Assembly: GCF_003351345.1 (NCBI RefSeq)
Contig: NZ_QQTO01000035.1
Span: 1-64,000, forward strand
Direction of reading: 5' to 3'
DNA: 64,000 nt
Origin: Allobosea caraganae
GTDB taxonomy: Bacteria; Pseudomonadota; Alphaproteobacteria; Rhizobiales; Beijerinckiaceae
Shown here: in pieces, positions 10,101 to 18,141 of the stretch
How the letters are laid out: each line of letters begins with the position of its first letter
Numbering within the stretch: the first letter of the stretch is position 1
Notes under the pieces: generated by a model
The model's input: the letters and a program-made list of their open reading frames with translations, nothing else
Database searches by the model: none
Told to the model about the DNA's origin: nothing
Made by a program: the position numbers and the translations under genes

Positions 10101-10764
10101 CACGCTCTTCCTGGCGCGTGCCACCGGCCCGGTCTATGTCGACTTCGCCGCCGGGCACGTCTCCGGCGCCGGCATCGGCTTCGATACCTTCACGAACATC
10201 GAGAGCCTGCTGTTCGGCGAAGGCAGCGACACGGTGATCGGCGGCAATGGCGACGACAGCCTGGACGGTGCCGGCGGCAGCGACACGCTCACCGGCGGCG
10301 CTGGCGACGACGCGCTCGCCGGCAGCGCCGGCAACGACGCGCTGAATGGCGGCTCGGGCGATGACAGCCTGGATGGCGGCGCCGACGACGACACCCTCGC
10401 CGGCGGTTCGGGCGACGACCACCTGCTCGGCGGCCTCGGCAACGACGTGATCAGCGCCGGCTCCGGCGACGACCACATCGAAGGCGGCGCCGGCAACGAC
10501 GTGCTGACCGGCGGTTCCGGCAGCGACAACTTCGTCTTCGCGGCCGGCTTCGGCAACGACACGATCACGGACTTCGCCGCCTCGGGCTCGACGACCGACG
10601 TGATCGAGTTCTCGACGGACGTGGTCGCCGACTACGCCACGCTGATGGCCACCGCCCACCAGGTCGGCAACGACGTGGTCTTCACCATCGACGACCACAC
10701 CTCGCTGACGCTGGCGGACATCCAGCTGAACGCGCTCGGCAACGACGATTTCCGCTTCGCCTGA
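7123..10764 (+). CDS. Large RTX (GGxGxD repeat) type I-secreted protein with beta-helix-like core
   Basis: The ATG at 7123 is preceded by GAAGGA (7107-7112) and gives 1213 residues; the frame extends further upstream only through a TTG. The N-terminus (LVGYSADSDDGLAFV) resembles the short leader domain of other RTX surface proteins. RTX nonapeptides occur at about 265-350 and 930-1140. Between them, about 490-850 is rich in short NNAGTIEG and NNLAGGVI-type strands, as in right-handed beta helices of autotransporter passengers. A block at 207-270 is repeated at 867-930. The C-terminus ends in acidic and hydrophobic residues with FRFA, typical of a type I signal. It diverges from the exporter, so it is probably its cargo. 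No enzymatic motif is recognised; an adhesin or surface-layer role is inferred. Confidence 0.88.
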   Translation: MALAPGSISLVGYSADSDDGLAFVVLEPILAGSVITFETGAEFGSGAASWTWTANADIAAGTRVTVNGLASGQASSDLGTVEEGSPEDVTGSIKGARVHVGSSTAPTFLAEISNDFIDPTTGVAAHAAPVAALRAASPEFSVSSGSSAKSQARVAAFAETPHVAVPADGGAAAAPSDPAAQPDGEAAAPTYGDGAETLNNADLLIGGVSMRGGNDTLINSGVIVATDGAAIDMGDGDDSVTLEEGSSVYGQILLGAGNDQLTAADGDLDVDAGAGNDTVTTGSGDDLVKGGAGDDVLDGGEGDDALQGGDDNDRLVGGLGDDILIGGAGNDSLVGGEGNDTLVGGDGIDTADYSSETSGVVINLLTGKATGDDAGNDTLSGIENATGGSGDDELRGNALTNVLSGGAGKDLIVIGSGDTALGGAGDDTIEVTTGTSGVTVDGGADRDTVKLIGTGTGTLAAVAGVEKLVVESGSWAVAASEAYDDITIKGAGTVTTGIIVNNNDHVSIEAGGKLVAATAVTWQGGGDAVIDNAGTIEGSTRVLANTANATGSLEFNNLAGGVIRGAITPNANAAATAVIELNNAGLIESGDGGRVIDFRSFDGNGGHGVINNLAGGIIRNAGTSTDSADVIRPGQNGVVNNWGLITAATGLVAGGDLIDFQGDAGGKVNNYAGGKLEGAKHAVTGERAVAVYNEGTMIGRNGSAVNIDSDGSEAERVTITNKGTMEGRSAELADSDGDAIDIDGLLTLTNYGRVAGLGAQGYHDGEPNVSEGIAIGGGTIVNNAGAEIYGYGRGIQVDNSSNENALGKTLIVNDGLIQGDGHGPEGVTLTTPEDIAKFDLRGNEAIKLVGTYDDEIINGSAGRIIGGLSMGGGNDHLSNSGLIQATGGSAIDMGAGDDVVNLYIGSNVQGTILLGDGNDRITMNDYLGAVTVDAGNGNDDITTSFGNDVIHAGAGNDTIFAGTGNDTIDAGNGDDTILADEGNDVIDGGQGFDTLFLARATGPVYVDFAAGHVSGAGIGFDTFTNIESLLFGEGSDTVIGGNGDDSLDGAGGSDTLTGGAGDDALAGSAGNDALNGGSGDDSLDGGADDDTLAGGSGDDHLLGGLGNDVISAGSGDDHIEGGAGNDVLTGGSGSDNFVFAAGFGNDTITDFAASGSTTDVIEFSTDVVADYATLMATAHQVGNDVVFTIDDHTSLTLADIQLNALGNDDFRFA

Positions 10765-10772
10765 TCCGGGTC

Positions 10773-10804
10773 ATGAGCGGCCCTTCGACCGAAGGGCCGC
10801 TCAT
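10773..10804 (+). terminator. Perfect inverted repeat after the RTX gene
   Basis: A perfect 15-base arm (10773-10787) is followed by two bases and its complement (10790-10804). It lies nine bases after the RTX stop codon. No T-run follows directly, so it may act together with the next hairpin or protect the 3' end. Confidence 0.6.
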
Positions 10805-10827
10805 CCTCTCATTCAGCACCCATTTCT

Positions 10828-10853
10828 AAAGCCGGCTCAAGGGCCGGCTTTTT
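10828..10853 (+). terminator. Rho-independent terminator of the RTX gene
   Basis: The GC-rich stem AAAGCCGGC/GCCGGCTTT is followed by a T-run. It is the second hairpin after the stop codon and a classic intrinsic terminator on the plus strand. Confidence 0.8.
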
Positions 10854-11030
10854 GATTCCCGGGAGCCATGTTGCGGCTTGGCGCAGCAGCCTCGGCAGCC
10901 GGCGCCTGCGGCGTTGAAATACATTTGTGTCATCAAAAATTCATCTGTATGGTCCATGGCAAAATCACCAGCCCCGCTTGCAGGGCCTGGTGCGTATCCC
11001 GGCTACGGGAGCGTGTTTTGGAGGGAAGCC

Positions 11031-11852
11031 ATGCAGCGGGTCCTGCAGATTTCGGATACCCATCTGAGTCCGACCAAGCAGCATTTTGCCTGCAATTGGG
11101 CGCCGCTCACGGCCTGGCTCGCGGCGCAGCAGCCCGACCTCGTCGTGCATACCGGCGACGTCACGGTCGATGGCGCCGATGTCGACGAGGACATGAGCCA
11201 TTGCGCCGGCTTGCTGCGCGGGCTCGGCGTCCCCGTGCTCAGCATCCCCGGCAACCACGATGTCGGCGAGGCCTATCACCCGCATCAGCCGGTCAATGAG
11301 GGGCGCCTCGCGCGCTGGCGCACGCATCTCGGCGAGGATTTCTGGGCGCGCGATCTCGAAGGCTGGCGGCTGATCGGCCTCAACTCGATGCTGTTCGGCA
11401 GCGACGAGAAGGATGAGGCGCGCCAACTCGCCTGGCTGGAGCAGCAGATCGCCGAGGCTGAAGGCCGCCGGCTCGGCTGGTTCCTGCACCGCCCGCTCTT
11501 CATCGAGGGGCCGAACGAGGGCGACAAGGGCTATTGGAGCGTTCCGCCCAGGCCGCGCGCCCATCTGCTCGATCTGGTGCGCAAGCATGAGGTCGCCTTC
11601 GTCGCCAGCGGCCACCTCCACCGCGCCAACGACTTCGAGCTCGACGGCACCCGCTACATCTGGGGGCCGTCCTCGGGCTTCGTCGTCGGCCCCGAGCTCC
11701 AGCCCAGCATGGCCGGCGCCACGACGCTCGGCGCCGTCGCCTACGAATTCGAGGGACGGGAGTTCTCCGCCGCGGTCCATGAGATCACGGCCCTCCAGAC
11801 GCTCTGGATCGACGACGTGATCCACGAGGTCTACCCGCCGCGCGCGGCTTGA
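11031..11852 (+). CDS. Metallophosphoesterase (Icc/CpdA/GpdQ-like), first copy
   Basis: The start at 11031 has GGAGGGA directly upstream; longer frames to 10878 lack such a site. The 273-residue protein carries the calcineurin-like motifs in order: ISDTHL near the N-terminus, GDVTVDG, GNHDVG, a single His in FLHRP, and SGHLHRA. These bind a two-metal centre. The family includes cyclic-nucleotide and glycerophosphodiester phosphodiesterases. There is no signal peptide, so it should be cytosolic. It heads a run of genes for a Ugp-like importer, and a second metallophosphoesterase closes that run, which suggests it hydrolyses an imported phosphodiester (inference). An AT-rich patch at 10914-10965 is the likely promoter. 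Confidence 0.85.
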   Translation: MQRVLQISDTHLSPTKQHFACNWAPLTAWLAAQQPDLVVHTGDVTVDGADVDEDMSHCAGLLRGLGVPVLSIPGNHDVGEAYHPHQPVNEGRLARWRTHLGEDFWARDLEGWRLIGLNSMLFGSDEKDEARQLAWLEQQIAEAEGRRLGWFLHRPLFIEGPNEGDKGYWSVPPRPRAHLLDLVRKHEVAFVASGHLHRANDFELDGTRYIWGPSSGFVVGPELQPSMAGATTLGAVAYEFEGREFSAAVHEITALQTLWIDDVIHEVYPPRAA

Positions 11853-11946
11853 GGCGTGGCCTGCTGCGGCAGGCCCCTCCAACGATAACGACGCTCGAAA
11901 ACAGACCCGGCAGCCTGATCCAGGCTCGAACAGAAGGGCGAACGAC

Positions 11947-13134
11947 GTGGCAGCAGTCGACCTGGCCTCCATCGCCAAATCCTTTGGCGCGACCAAGGTG
12001 CTCGGCGGCGTCGATCTCGACATCGCCGATGGCGAGTTCCTGACGCTGGTCGGCCCCTCCGGCTGCGGCAAGTCCACGCTGATCCGCATCATCGCCGGGC
12101 TGGAGAGCCAGGATAGCGGCAGCGTCGCCATCGGCGGCAAGCGCGTCGATCATTTGCGGGCGCATGAGCGGCGCGTGGCGATGGTGTTCCAGTCCTATGC
12201 GCTCTACCCGCACATGTCGGTGCGCAACAACATCGCGCTGCCGCTGACCATGTCGCGCCTGAGCCTCTGGCAGCGCCTGCCGCTGCTGCGCCTGCTCTCC
12301 GGCCAGCGCCGGCAGGTCATGCGCGGCATCGAGGCCGATGTCGGCGCCGTCGCGGCCCAGCTCCAGCTCGAGCACCTGCTCGACCGCAAGCCGGCACAGC
12401 TCTCCGGCGGCCAGCGCCAGCGCGTCGCGCTCGGCCGCGCCATGGTGCGCAGCCCGGACGTCTTCCTGATGGACGAGCCGCTTTCCAATCTCGACGCCAA
12501 GCTGCGCGTCCACATGCGCACCGAATTGGCGGAGCTGCACAAGCGCCTCGGCGCCACCTTCATCTACGTCACGCATGACCAGGTCGAGGCGATGACGATG
12601 TCCGATCGCGTCGCGATGATGGATGCGGGCTCGATCCTGCAGCTCGGCACGCCTTCGCAGCTTTACGAGAAGCCCGCCTCGCTCAAGGTCGCGCAGTTCA
12701 TCGGCAGCCCGGCGATCAACCTTCTGCCGGCGAGCGTCGCGAATGGCGGCCGCATCGAACTCTTCGGCCGGCCGCTCGCTTTGGCCGTGGCTGAAGGGCA
12801 GGGCGCTTCGGTCACGCTCGGCATCAGGGCCGAAGCGCTGAGCCTCGTCCCGGGCGAACCGGGCCATGCCGGCCGCCCCTGGTTCTCGGCGCGGCTGCGC
12901 CGCAAGGAGAATCTTGGCTCCGAATACATCCTGCATTTCGATCTCGCCGGCCGCGATGCCCAGGGCGTGACGATGCGCGCCAGCCCGGCCGTCGCCGCCA
13001 GCCTTAGCGAGGCGGCCGAGTTCGCGCTCGGCTTCGACGAGGCTGCCTGCCACGTCTTCAACGCCGCCGGCGATCGGCTCGAGCCGAAGGCGCCAGGCGC
13101 AGCCACTGCTTCCGTCGTCCCATTGAGGGCATGA
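11947..13134 (+). CDS. ABC transporter ATP-binding protein, UgpC/MalK family
   Basis: The 395-residue protein starts at GTG 11947, with AAGGG about eight bases upstream. It has Walker A (GPSGCGKST), the signature (LSGGQRQR), Walker B (VFLMDEP) and the H-loop (VTHDQ), followed by a C-terminal regulatory TOBE-like region. It energises import through the two permeases that follow. About 20 extra residues sit between the Q-loop region and the signature compared with ordinary UgpC. The stop codon overlaps the next ATG. The substrate is not settled by this subunit; glycerol 3-phosphate, phosphodiesters or sugars are all possible. Confidence 0.93.
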   Translation: MAAVDLASIAKSFGATKVLGGVDLDIADGEFLTLVGPSGCGKSTLIRIIAGLESQDSGSVAIGGKRVDHLRAHERRVAMVFQSYALYPHMSVRNNIALPLTMSRLSLWQRLPLLRLLSGQRRQVMRGIEADVGAVAAQLQLEHLLDRKPAQLSGGQRQRVALGRAMVRSPDVFLMDEPLSNLDAKLRVHMRTELAELHKRLGATFIYVTHDQVEAMTMSDRVAMMDAGSILQLGTPSQLYEKPASLKVAQFIGSPAINLLPASVANGGRIELFGRPLALAVAEGQGASVTLGIRAEALSLVPGEPGHAGRPWFSARLRRKENLGSEYILHFDLAGRDAQGVTMRASPAVAASLSEAAEFALGFDEAACHVFNAAGDRLEPKAPGAATASVVPLRA

Positions 13135-14057
13135 CGATGAACGCCATCGCCCTAGCCAGCGCCCCACCCGCCGCCATGCGCCGCCGGCTCTGGATCGAGC
13201 GCTTCACCGGCCTCGGCTTCGTGCTGCCGGCCTTCATCCTGCTCGCGTTGACGATCCTGCTGCCGCTCGTCGTCCTCCTGCTGCTGAGCGTGACGAACTA
13301 CGAGTTCGGCGGCGTCTCCGCCGACTGGCTCGGCTTCAAGAACTACGCCAAGGCGTTGGCCGATCCGGTCATCCGCCGCGCCGTGGTCAACACGCTGGTC
13401 TATGTCGCGATCGTCGTGCCGGGCGGCGTCTTCGGCGCTTTGCTGATCGCCATCCTGGTGCAGCGCCGGCGCAAGACGCGCTCGCTCTACGAGGTGATCT
13501 ACTTCCTGCCGGTGACCTCGACGCTGATCGCCATGGCGACGGTCTGGCAGTTCCTGCTGCACCCCTCGCTCGGGCCGGTCAACGCCGTGCTGAAATGGTT
13601 CGGCTTCGGGCAGATCGCCTTCCTCAGCGAGCCCTCGACGGCGCTGGCGACGCTCGCCGTGATCGGCATCTGGCAGCTGCTCGGCTTCAACATGATCCTG
13701 TTCCTGGCTGGGCTGACCGCGATCCCGCGCGATCTCTACGAGGCGGCCGAGATCGACGGCTGCGCCGGCGGCATCGACCGCTTCCTGACCATCACCTGGC
13801 CGCTGCTGGGGCCGACCACGATGTTCGTCATCGTCACCACCATGATCACCGCCTTCAAGATCTTCGACACCGTGGCGGTGATGACGCGCGGTGGGCCGAT
13901 CGGCTCGACCGAGGTGCTGCTCTACAACATCTATCTCGAAGGCTTTCAGTACTTCCACACCGGCTATGCCGCGGCGCTGACCTTCATCTTCCTCGCCTTC
14001 ATCCTCGTCTTCTCGGCCGTGCAGACCTTCGCCCTCGACAAGAAGGTGCATTACTGA
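13131..14057 (+). CDS. ABC transporter permease, UgpA/MalF family
   Basis: The 308-residue membrane protein begins at an ATGA overlap with the ATPase gene. It has about six hydrophobic segments and the conserved cytoplasmic loop EAAEIDGCAG near the C-terminal third, which docks on the ATPase. It pairs with the next permease to form the import channel. Its stop TGA shares one base with the following ATG. Confidence 0.93.
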   Translation: MTMNAIALASAPPAAMRRRLWIERFTGLGFVLPAFILLALTILLPLVVLLLLSVTNYEFGGVSADWLGFKNYAKALADPVIRRAVVNTLVYVAIVVPGGVFGALLIAILVQRRRKTRSLYEVIYFLPVTSTLIAMATVWQFLLHPSLGPVNAVLKWFGFGQIAFLSEPSTALATLAVIGIWQLLGFNMILFLAGLTAIPRDLYEAAEIDGCAGGIDRFLTITWPLLGPTTMFVIVTTMITAFKIFDTVAVMTRGGPIGSTEVLLYNIYLEGFQYFHTGYAAALTFIFLAFILVFSAVQTFALDKKVHY

Positions 14058-14947
14058 TGGCCGAGATCGCGCTCCCCGCCGCCGGCCCGGTTGCCGCGCC
14101 GATCACGCCCGCTGGCGCAATCGCCCGGCGCCTGTTTTCGCTCGTGCTGATCCATGGCATCCTGATCGCGGGCGCGATCTTCATGCTGCTGCCCTTCGTC
14201 TGGATGCTGATCACCTCGATCAAGCCGCCGAGCGAGATCTTCAACGCCGAAATCTCGCTCTGGCCGAAGCAGTTCTACGGCGTCGAGAATTACAGCTTCG
14301 CGCTCTCGAAGGCGCCGCTGCTGCGCTTCGCGCTGAACGGCGTCATCCTCTGCGTCGGCATCCTCGTGGTCCAGCTCCTGGTCGCGATCCCCTGCGCCTA
14401 TGCGCTGGCCAAGCTGCGCTTCCCCGGCCGCGACGCGCTCTTCGTGCTGGTGCTGCTCGGTCTCTGCATCCCTGTGCAGGTGCCGGCCATGCCGCTCTAC
14501 ATCGCGCTCGCCGAGCTCGGGCTGCTCAACACCTATTTCTCGATGATGGTGCCGTTCTTCCTCTCGGTCTTCGCCATCTTCCTGTTCCGCCAGTTCTTCC
14601 GCAGCTTCCCCGACGACATCATCCATGCCGCCCGGCTCGACGGCATGAGCGAGTTCGAGATCGTCTGGCGCATCGTCACCCCGAGCGCCTGGCCGGCCAT
14701 CGCCGCCTTCTCGGTGTTCTCGGCGGTGGCGCATTGGAACGACCTCTACTGGCCCCTCATCGTCATTTCCGACGCGAAGCTGGCGCCGCCGCCGCTGGGA
14801 ATGATGTTCTTCGCCGATGCGGAGACGGGGTCGAACTACGGCGCCCTGACGGCAGCCGCGACCATCCTCACGGCGCCGCTGGTGATCGCATTTCTCATCG
14901 CACGACGGAGGTTCATCGACGGCATCACGATGACCGGAGTGAAGTAG
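14057..14947 (+). CDS. ABC transporter permease, UgpE/MalG family
   Basis: The 296-residue protein starts at the ATG in TGATG (14057), where the frame is translationally coupled to the upstream permease. The frame is open far upstream, but that part overlaps the permease and is not coding. Six hydrophobic segments and the EAA-type loop (AARLDGMSEFEI) near residue 200 identify the CUT1 MalG-like family. Confidence 0.93.
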   Translation: MAEIALPAAGPVAAPITPAGAIARRLFSLVLIHGILIAGAIFMLLPFVWMLITSIKPPSEIFNAEISLWPKQFYGVENYSFALSKAPLLRFALNGVILCVGILVVQLLVAIPCAYALAKLRFPGRDALFVLVLLGLCIPVQVPAMPLYIALAELGLLNTYFSMMVPFFLSVFAIFLFRQFFRSFPDDIIHAARLDGMSEFEIVWRIVTPSAWPAIAAFSVFSAVAHWNDLYWPLIVISDAKLAPPPLGMMFFADAETGSNYGALTAAATILTAPLVIAFLIARRRFIDGITMTGVK

Positions 14948-14991
14948 CCCACCCCTTTAGCCAGTTTCCTCGATCCCTACGGAGAACACCC

Positions 14992-16263
14992 ATGAAACGT
15001 CTCAGTCGAGTGCTCGCTGCGGCGACGCTCGCTCTCGTCGCCAGCACGGCGGCGCGGGCCCAGGAGGTCACGCTCGACGTCCTCTACGCCTTCCCGGCCT
15101 TCGCGAAGTTCCACGAGCCCATCGCCGCGGAGTTCATGAAGAAGAACCCCAACATCAAGATCAACTTCCGCGCCCCGGCGGCGAGCTATGACGAGGGGCA
15201 TCAGACGATGCTGCGTCAGTCCGTCACCAACCAGCTGCCGGACGTCTACTATTCCGGCTTCCACCTGCTGACCGAGCTGGTCGACACGCTCGACAAGCGC
15301 AAGCAGGTCGTCGATCTCGGGCCGATGCTCGCGGCCGAGCCCGAAGCCTGGCGCAAGGCCAACTACTCCGACGCGCTGCTCTCGCTCGGCCAGGTCCATG
15401 GCAAGCAGGCGGGCCTCGCCTTCAACGCCTCGACCCCGCTGATGTATTTCAACGCCGAGCTGGTGAAGAAGGCCGGCGGCGACCCGGAGAAGATGCCGGA
15501 CAACTGGACCGACCTGCTGGCGCTGGCCAAGAAGATCCGCACCACCGACACCGCCGGCCTCGCCTACAACATCCATGACTGGCCGGATGACTGGCTCTGG
15601 CGCGGCATGGTTCTGCAGGGCGGCTCGACGCTGCTGAGCGCCGACGAGACCAAGGTCGCCTTCGGCGGCGAGTACGGCCAGAAGATCCTCGAGACGCTGC
15701 GCAGCCTCGTCACCGAAGGCGGCATGCCGCTGATCGACTGGGACCAGTCGCGCCAGCAGTTCATCGCCGGCAAGATGGGCATCTTCTTCGACACCCCGGC
15801 GCGCCTGCGCCAGGTCACCGACCTCGTCGGCGAGCGCTTCACCATGAAGACGGCGCTGTTCCCGATCGACGACAAGGCCAAGGGCAAGCTGCCGACCGGC
15901 GGCAACGCCGCCCTGATCACCGCCAAGGACCCGGCCAAGCAGAAGGCGGCCTGGGAGTTCATCAAGTTCGTCACCGGCCCCGAGGCTCAGAAGATCGTGG
16001 TCGAGAGCGCCGGCTACATGCCGACCAACCTGCGCGCCGGCGACGACGCCTTCCTCGGCCCGTTCTACAAGGACAACGCCAACTTCCGCACCATCAACGG
16101 CCAGGTCTCCCGCGCCGCGCCGTGGCAGGGCTATCCGGGCGGCAACTCGGTGCGCATCTGGCGCCAGCAGCGCGAGGTCGTCAGCGGCGTGATGCGCGGC
16201 GACATCACCCCGAAGGCCGGCATCGAGCGCATCGTCTCCGAGACCGAAGCGCTGATGAAGTGA
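14992..16263 (+). CDS. ABC transporter substrate-binding protein, UgpB-like
   Basis: The 423-residue protein starts at 14992 after GGAGA. A signal peptide (MKRLSRVLAAATLALVAS, cut after ARA) sends it to the periplasm. The body has the family-1 extracellular solute-binding fold, with FxxKNPNIKINF near the N-terminus and a GKMGIFFDTPARLR segment in the second lobe. It should capture the ligand for the importer encoded just before it. The UgpB-like assignment rests on overall resemblance and on the phosphoesterase neighbours; a sugar ligand cannot be excluded. Confidence 0.9.
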   Translation: MKRLSRVLAAATLALVASTAARAQEVTLDVLYAFPAFAKFHEPIAAEFMKKNPNIKINFRAPAASYDEGHQTMLRQSVTNQLPDVYYSGFHLLTELVDTLDKRKQVVDLGPMLAAEPEAWRKANYSDALLSLGQVHGKQAGLAFNASTPLMYFNAELVKKAGGDPEKMPDNWTDLLALAKKIRTTDTAGLAYNIHDWPDDWLWRGMVLQGGSTLLSADETKVAFGGEYGQKILETLRSLVTEGGMPLIDWDQSRQQFIAGKMGIFFDTPARLRQVTDLVGERFTMKTALFPIDDKAKGKLPTGGNAALITAKDPAKQKAAWEFIKFVTGPEAQKIVVESAGYMPTNLRAGDDAFLGPFYKDNANFRTINGQVSRAAPWQGYPGGNSVRIWRQQREVVSGVMRGDITPKAGIERIVSETEALMK

Positions 16264-16285
16264 GCTTTACGCTCTGACGCTATCG

Positions 16286-16310
16286 CCGCTCGGCCGTTGT
16301 AGCCGGGCGG
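16286..16310 (+). terminator. Possible hairpin terminator after the substrate-binding protein gene
   Basis: CCGCTCGGC pairs with GCCGGGCGG, with one wobble, across a short loop. Only a weak T-run follows (CACGTTT). It could attenuate transcription between the transporter and the next phosphoesterase. Confidence 0.35.
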
Positions 16311-16352
16311 CATCACGTTTGAGCCCTCATCCTGAGTGTCCGGTCGATCAAT

Positions 16353-16468
16353 GAGCCCTCATCCTGAGGAGCCGCGTAGCGGCGTCTCGAAGGATGCTCC
16401 AGCCTGCCCCGGAGCCTCCTGGATCATCCTTCGAGACGCGCCTGCGGCGCTCCTCAGGATGAGGGCTC
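16353..16468. repeat. Long palindromic intergenic repeat (type A)
   Basis: Arms at 16353-16396 and 16425-16468 are near-perfect inverted complements, each beginning or ending with the GAGCCCTCATCCTGAGGAG core and containing TCTCGAAGGATG. A partial third copy of the core (GAGCCCTCATCCTGAG) begins at 16321. The structure matches repetitive extragenic palindromes common between genes in Hyphomicrobiales. No coding function is seen. Confidence 0.75.
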
Positions 16469-16506
16469 AGTTTCCAGACAATCTCTCACCCGCGACAGGC
16501 TTTCCG

Positions 16507-17352
16507 ATGATCATCGCCCAGCTCAGCGATTTCCATGCCCGGCCCATCGGCCGCCCCGCCTATGGCATCGTCGACACCAACGCGGCGATCCACCGCGCCG
16601 TCGCGGTCGTGCTAGCAATGGAGCCGCGTCCTGATTGCGTGCTGGTCACCGGCGATCTCGCCGATTGCGGGCTGCCGGAAGAATACGAGATCGTGCAGGA
16701 GGCGCTCAGGAGGTTGCCCATGCCGGTCTATGTCGTGCCCGGCAATCACGACCGGCGCGAGACCTTCGCCGAAGTGCTGGGACGCGACCATTCCTACCTG
16801 CCGAAGGCTGGCTTCCTGCATTATACGGTCGAGGATTTTCCGGTTCGGCTGATCGGCCTCGACACGGTGATGGCAGGCGAGGATGGCGGCGAGATTTGCG
16901 CCGAGCGCGAGGCCTGGCTGGCCGAGCGGCTGCGCGAAGGGCAAGGGCGCCCGACCATCGTCTTCATGCACCATCCACCCTTCCGCGTCGGCGTCGACGG
17001 CATGGACGTCATGCCGTGCCGGGTCACGCGCGGCTTCGTCGAGACCATTGCCCGCCATCCCGAGATCGAGCGCGTGCTCTGCGGCCATTACCACCGGCCG
17101 ATCCAGCTGCGTTTCGCCGGCCGCATCGGCTATGTTGCGCCCGGTACAGCCCACCAGGTCGCGCTCGACCTGCGCCGCGGCACGGAAAACCGCTTCATCA
17201 TGGAGCCGCCGGCTTTCGCCGTGCATGTCTGGCACGAGGAGATCGGCATCGTCAGCCATCTCCAGCCGATCGGCGATTACGGCCCGGCGCGCGATTTCGT
17301 GCTCGACCCCGCCTATCCCGGACAGGCCAAGCCGGCCGCCGCCTATGTCTGA
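16507..17352 (+). CDS. Metallophosphoesterase (GpdQ/CpdA-like), second copy
   Basis: The 281-residue protein starts at ATG 16507, right before the LSDFH metal motif. A longer frame upstream runs through the palindromic repeat and is rejected. Motifs appear in order: QLSDFH, GDLAD, GNHDRR, MHHPP and GHYHRP. They are typical of class III phosphodiesterases, whose members include GpdQ (glycerophosphodiesterase) and CpdA. It is cytosolic. The next gene overlaps its end by eight bases. Position after a Ugp-like importer suggests a role in cleaving imported diesters (inference). Confidence 0.88.
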   Translation: MIIAQLSDFHARPIGRPAYGIVDTNAAIHRAVAVVLAMEPRPDCVLVTGDLADCGLPEEYEIVQEALRRLPMPVYVVPGNHDRRETFAEVLGRDHSYLPKAGFLHYTVEDFPVRLIGLDTVMAGEDGGEICAEREAWLAERLREGQGRPTIVFMHHPPFRVGVDGMDVMPCRVTRGFVETIARHPEIERVLCGHYHRPIQLRFAGRIGYVAPGTAHQVALDLRRGTENRFIMEPPAFAVHVWHEEIGIVSHLQPIGDYGPARDFVLDPAYPGQAKPAAAYV

Positions 17353-18136
17353 GCGCCAGTTCTCCGTTCTGCTGGGTGAGGCCGATGCGCTCGCCCGCGA
17401 CGCCGCCGAACTCCTGGTCCGCATGCAGGGCGAGCAACCCGTCGTCACCCGCAAGGACCTGCGCGATGTCGTCACCGCCGCCGACCTCGCCTCGGAAAAG
17501 CTCGTTATCGAAGGCCTGCGCAAGCTGACGCCGGAGGCCGCGATCCTCTCCGAGGAGGCCGGCTTCTCCGGCTCCACTGCGGGCCCGCGCTGGATCATCG
17601 ATCCGCTCGACGGCACCGTGAACTATGCCAGCGGCCTGCCCTGGTTCTCGGTGACGATGGCCTATCAGGAGCAGGGCAGGACTGTGCTCGGACTGACCCA
17701 CGCGCCGCTCGCGGGGATCGTCGCGCGCTACAGCGCCGATGGCATTGCCACGATCAACGATCGGCCAGCCGCGGTCTCGGGAACGGAGCGCCTCTCCGAC
17801 GCCGTCGTCTCCGTCGTGCTGACCTCGCACTACACCACCGACGAGATCGCGCGGACGACGAACGTCATCCGCCGCCTCGCCGAGCTGACGCGCGGCGTCC
17901 GCATCGTCGTCTCAGGCGGGCTGGAGATGTCGCTGGTCGCGGCCGGGCGGCTCGATTCCTTCGTGGGCCTGAAGGCCGATATCGTCTCGCATGCCGCCGC
18001 ACTGCCGCTGGTGCGTGCTGCGGGTGGACGCGTAACCATGGTTGATGGCCGCGATTCCGGCGACGACGATCTCGAGAAGGTCGCCTCCAACGGCCTTATC
18101 CATGACGAGCTACTGGAGGCGATCCGAAGCGCGTGA
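17345..18136 (+). CDS. Inositol monophosphatase family protein
   Basis: The 263-residue protein starts at ATG 17345, inside the end of the phosphoesterase gene. It has the lithium-sensitive phosphatase motifs: SEEAG, the metal-binding IDPLDGTVNYA and a C-terminal KADIVSHAAALPLVRAAGG. In the last motif the usual WD is AD, and a few extra residues follow. The family dephosphorylates inositol phosphate, fructose bisphosphate, PAPS or similar substrates. The overlap implies that it works on the product of the preceding diesterase or in the same pathway. The exact substrate is not known from the sequence. Confidence 0.85.
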   Translation: MSERQFSVLLGEADALARDAAELLVRMQGEQPVVTRKDLRDVVTAADLASEKLVIEGLRKLTPEAAILSEEAGFSGSTAGPRWIIDPLDGTVNYASGLPWFSVTMAYQEQGRTVLGLTHAPLAGIVARYSADGIATINDRPAAVSGTERLSDAVVSVVLTSHYTTDEIARTTNVIRRLAELTRGVRIVVSGGLEMSLVAAGRLDSFVGLKADIVSHAAALPLVRAAGGRVTMVDGRDSGDDDLEKVASNGLIHDELLEAIRSA

Positions 18137-18141
18137 GGGCC

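Noticed and set aside
7003..10698. Minus-strand open frame of 1231 residues opposite the RTX gene
   Set aside because: It arises from the repeated GC-rich codons of the RTX gene, has no recognisable domain, and runs against the clear RTX repeats on the plus strand.
7123..10764. Autotransporter (type V) assignment for the second RTX protein
   Set aside because: The core strands resemble autotransporters, but there is no signal peptide or C-terminal barrel, and the RTX repeats and C-terminus indicate type I secretion.
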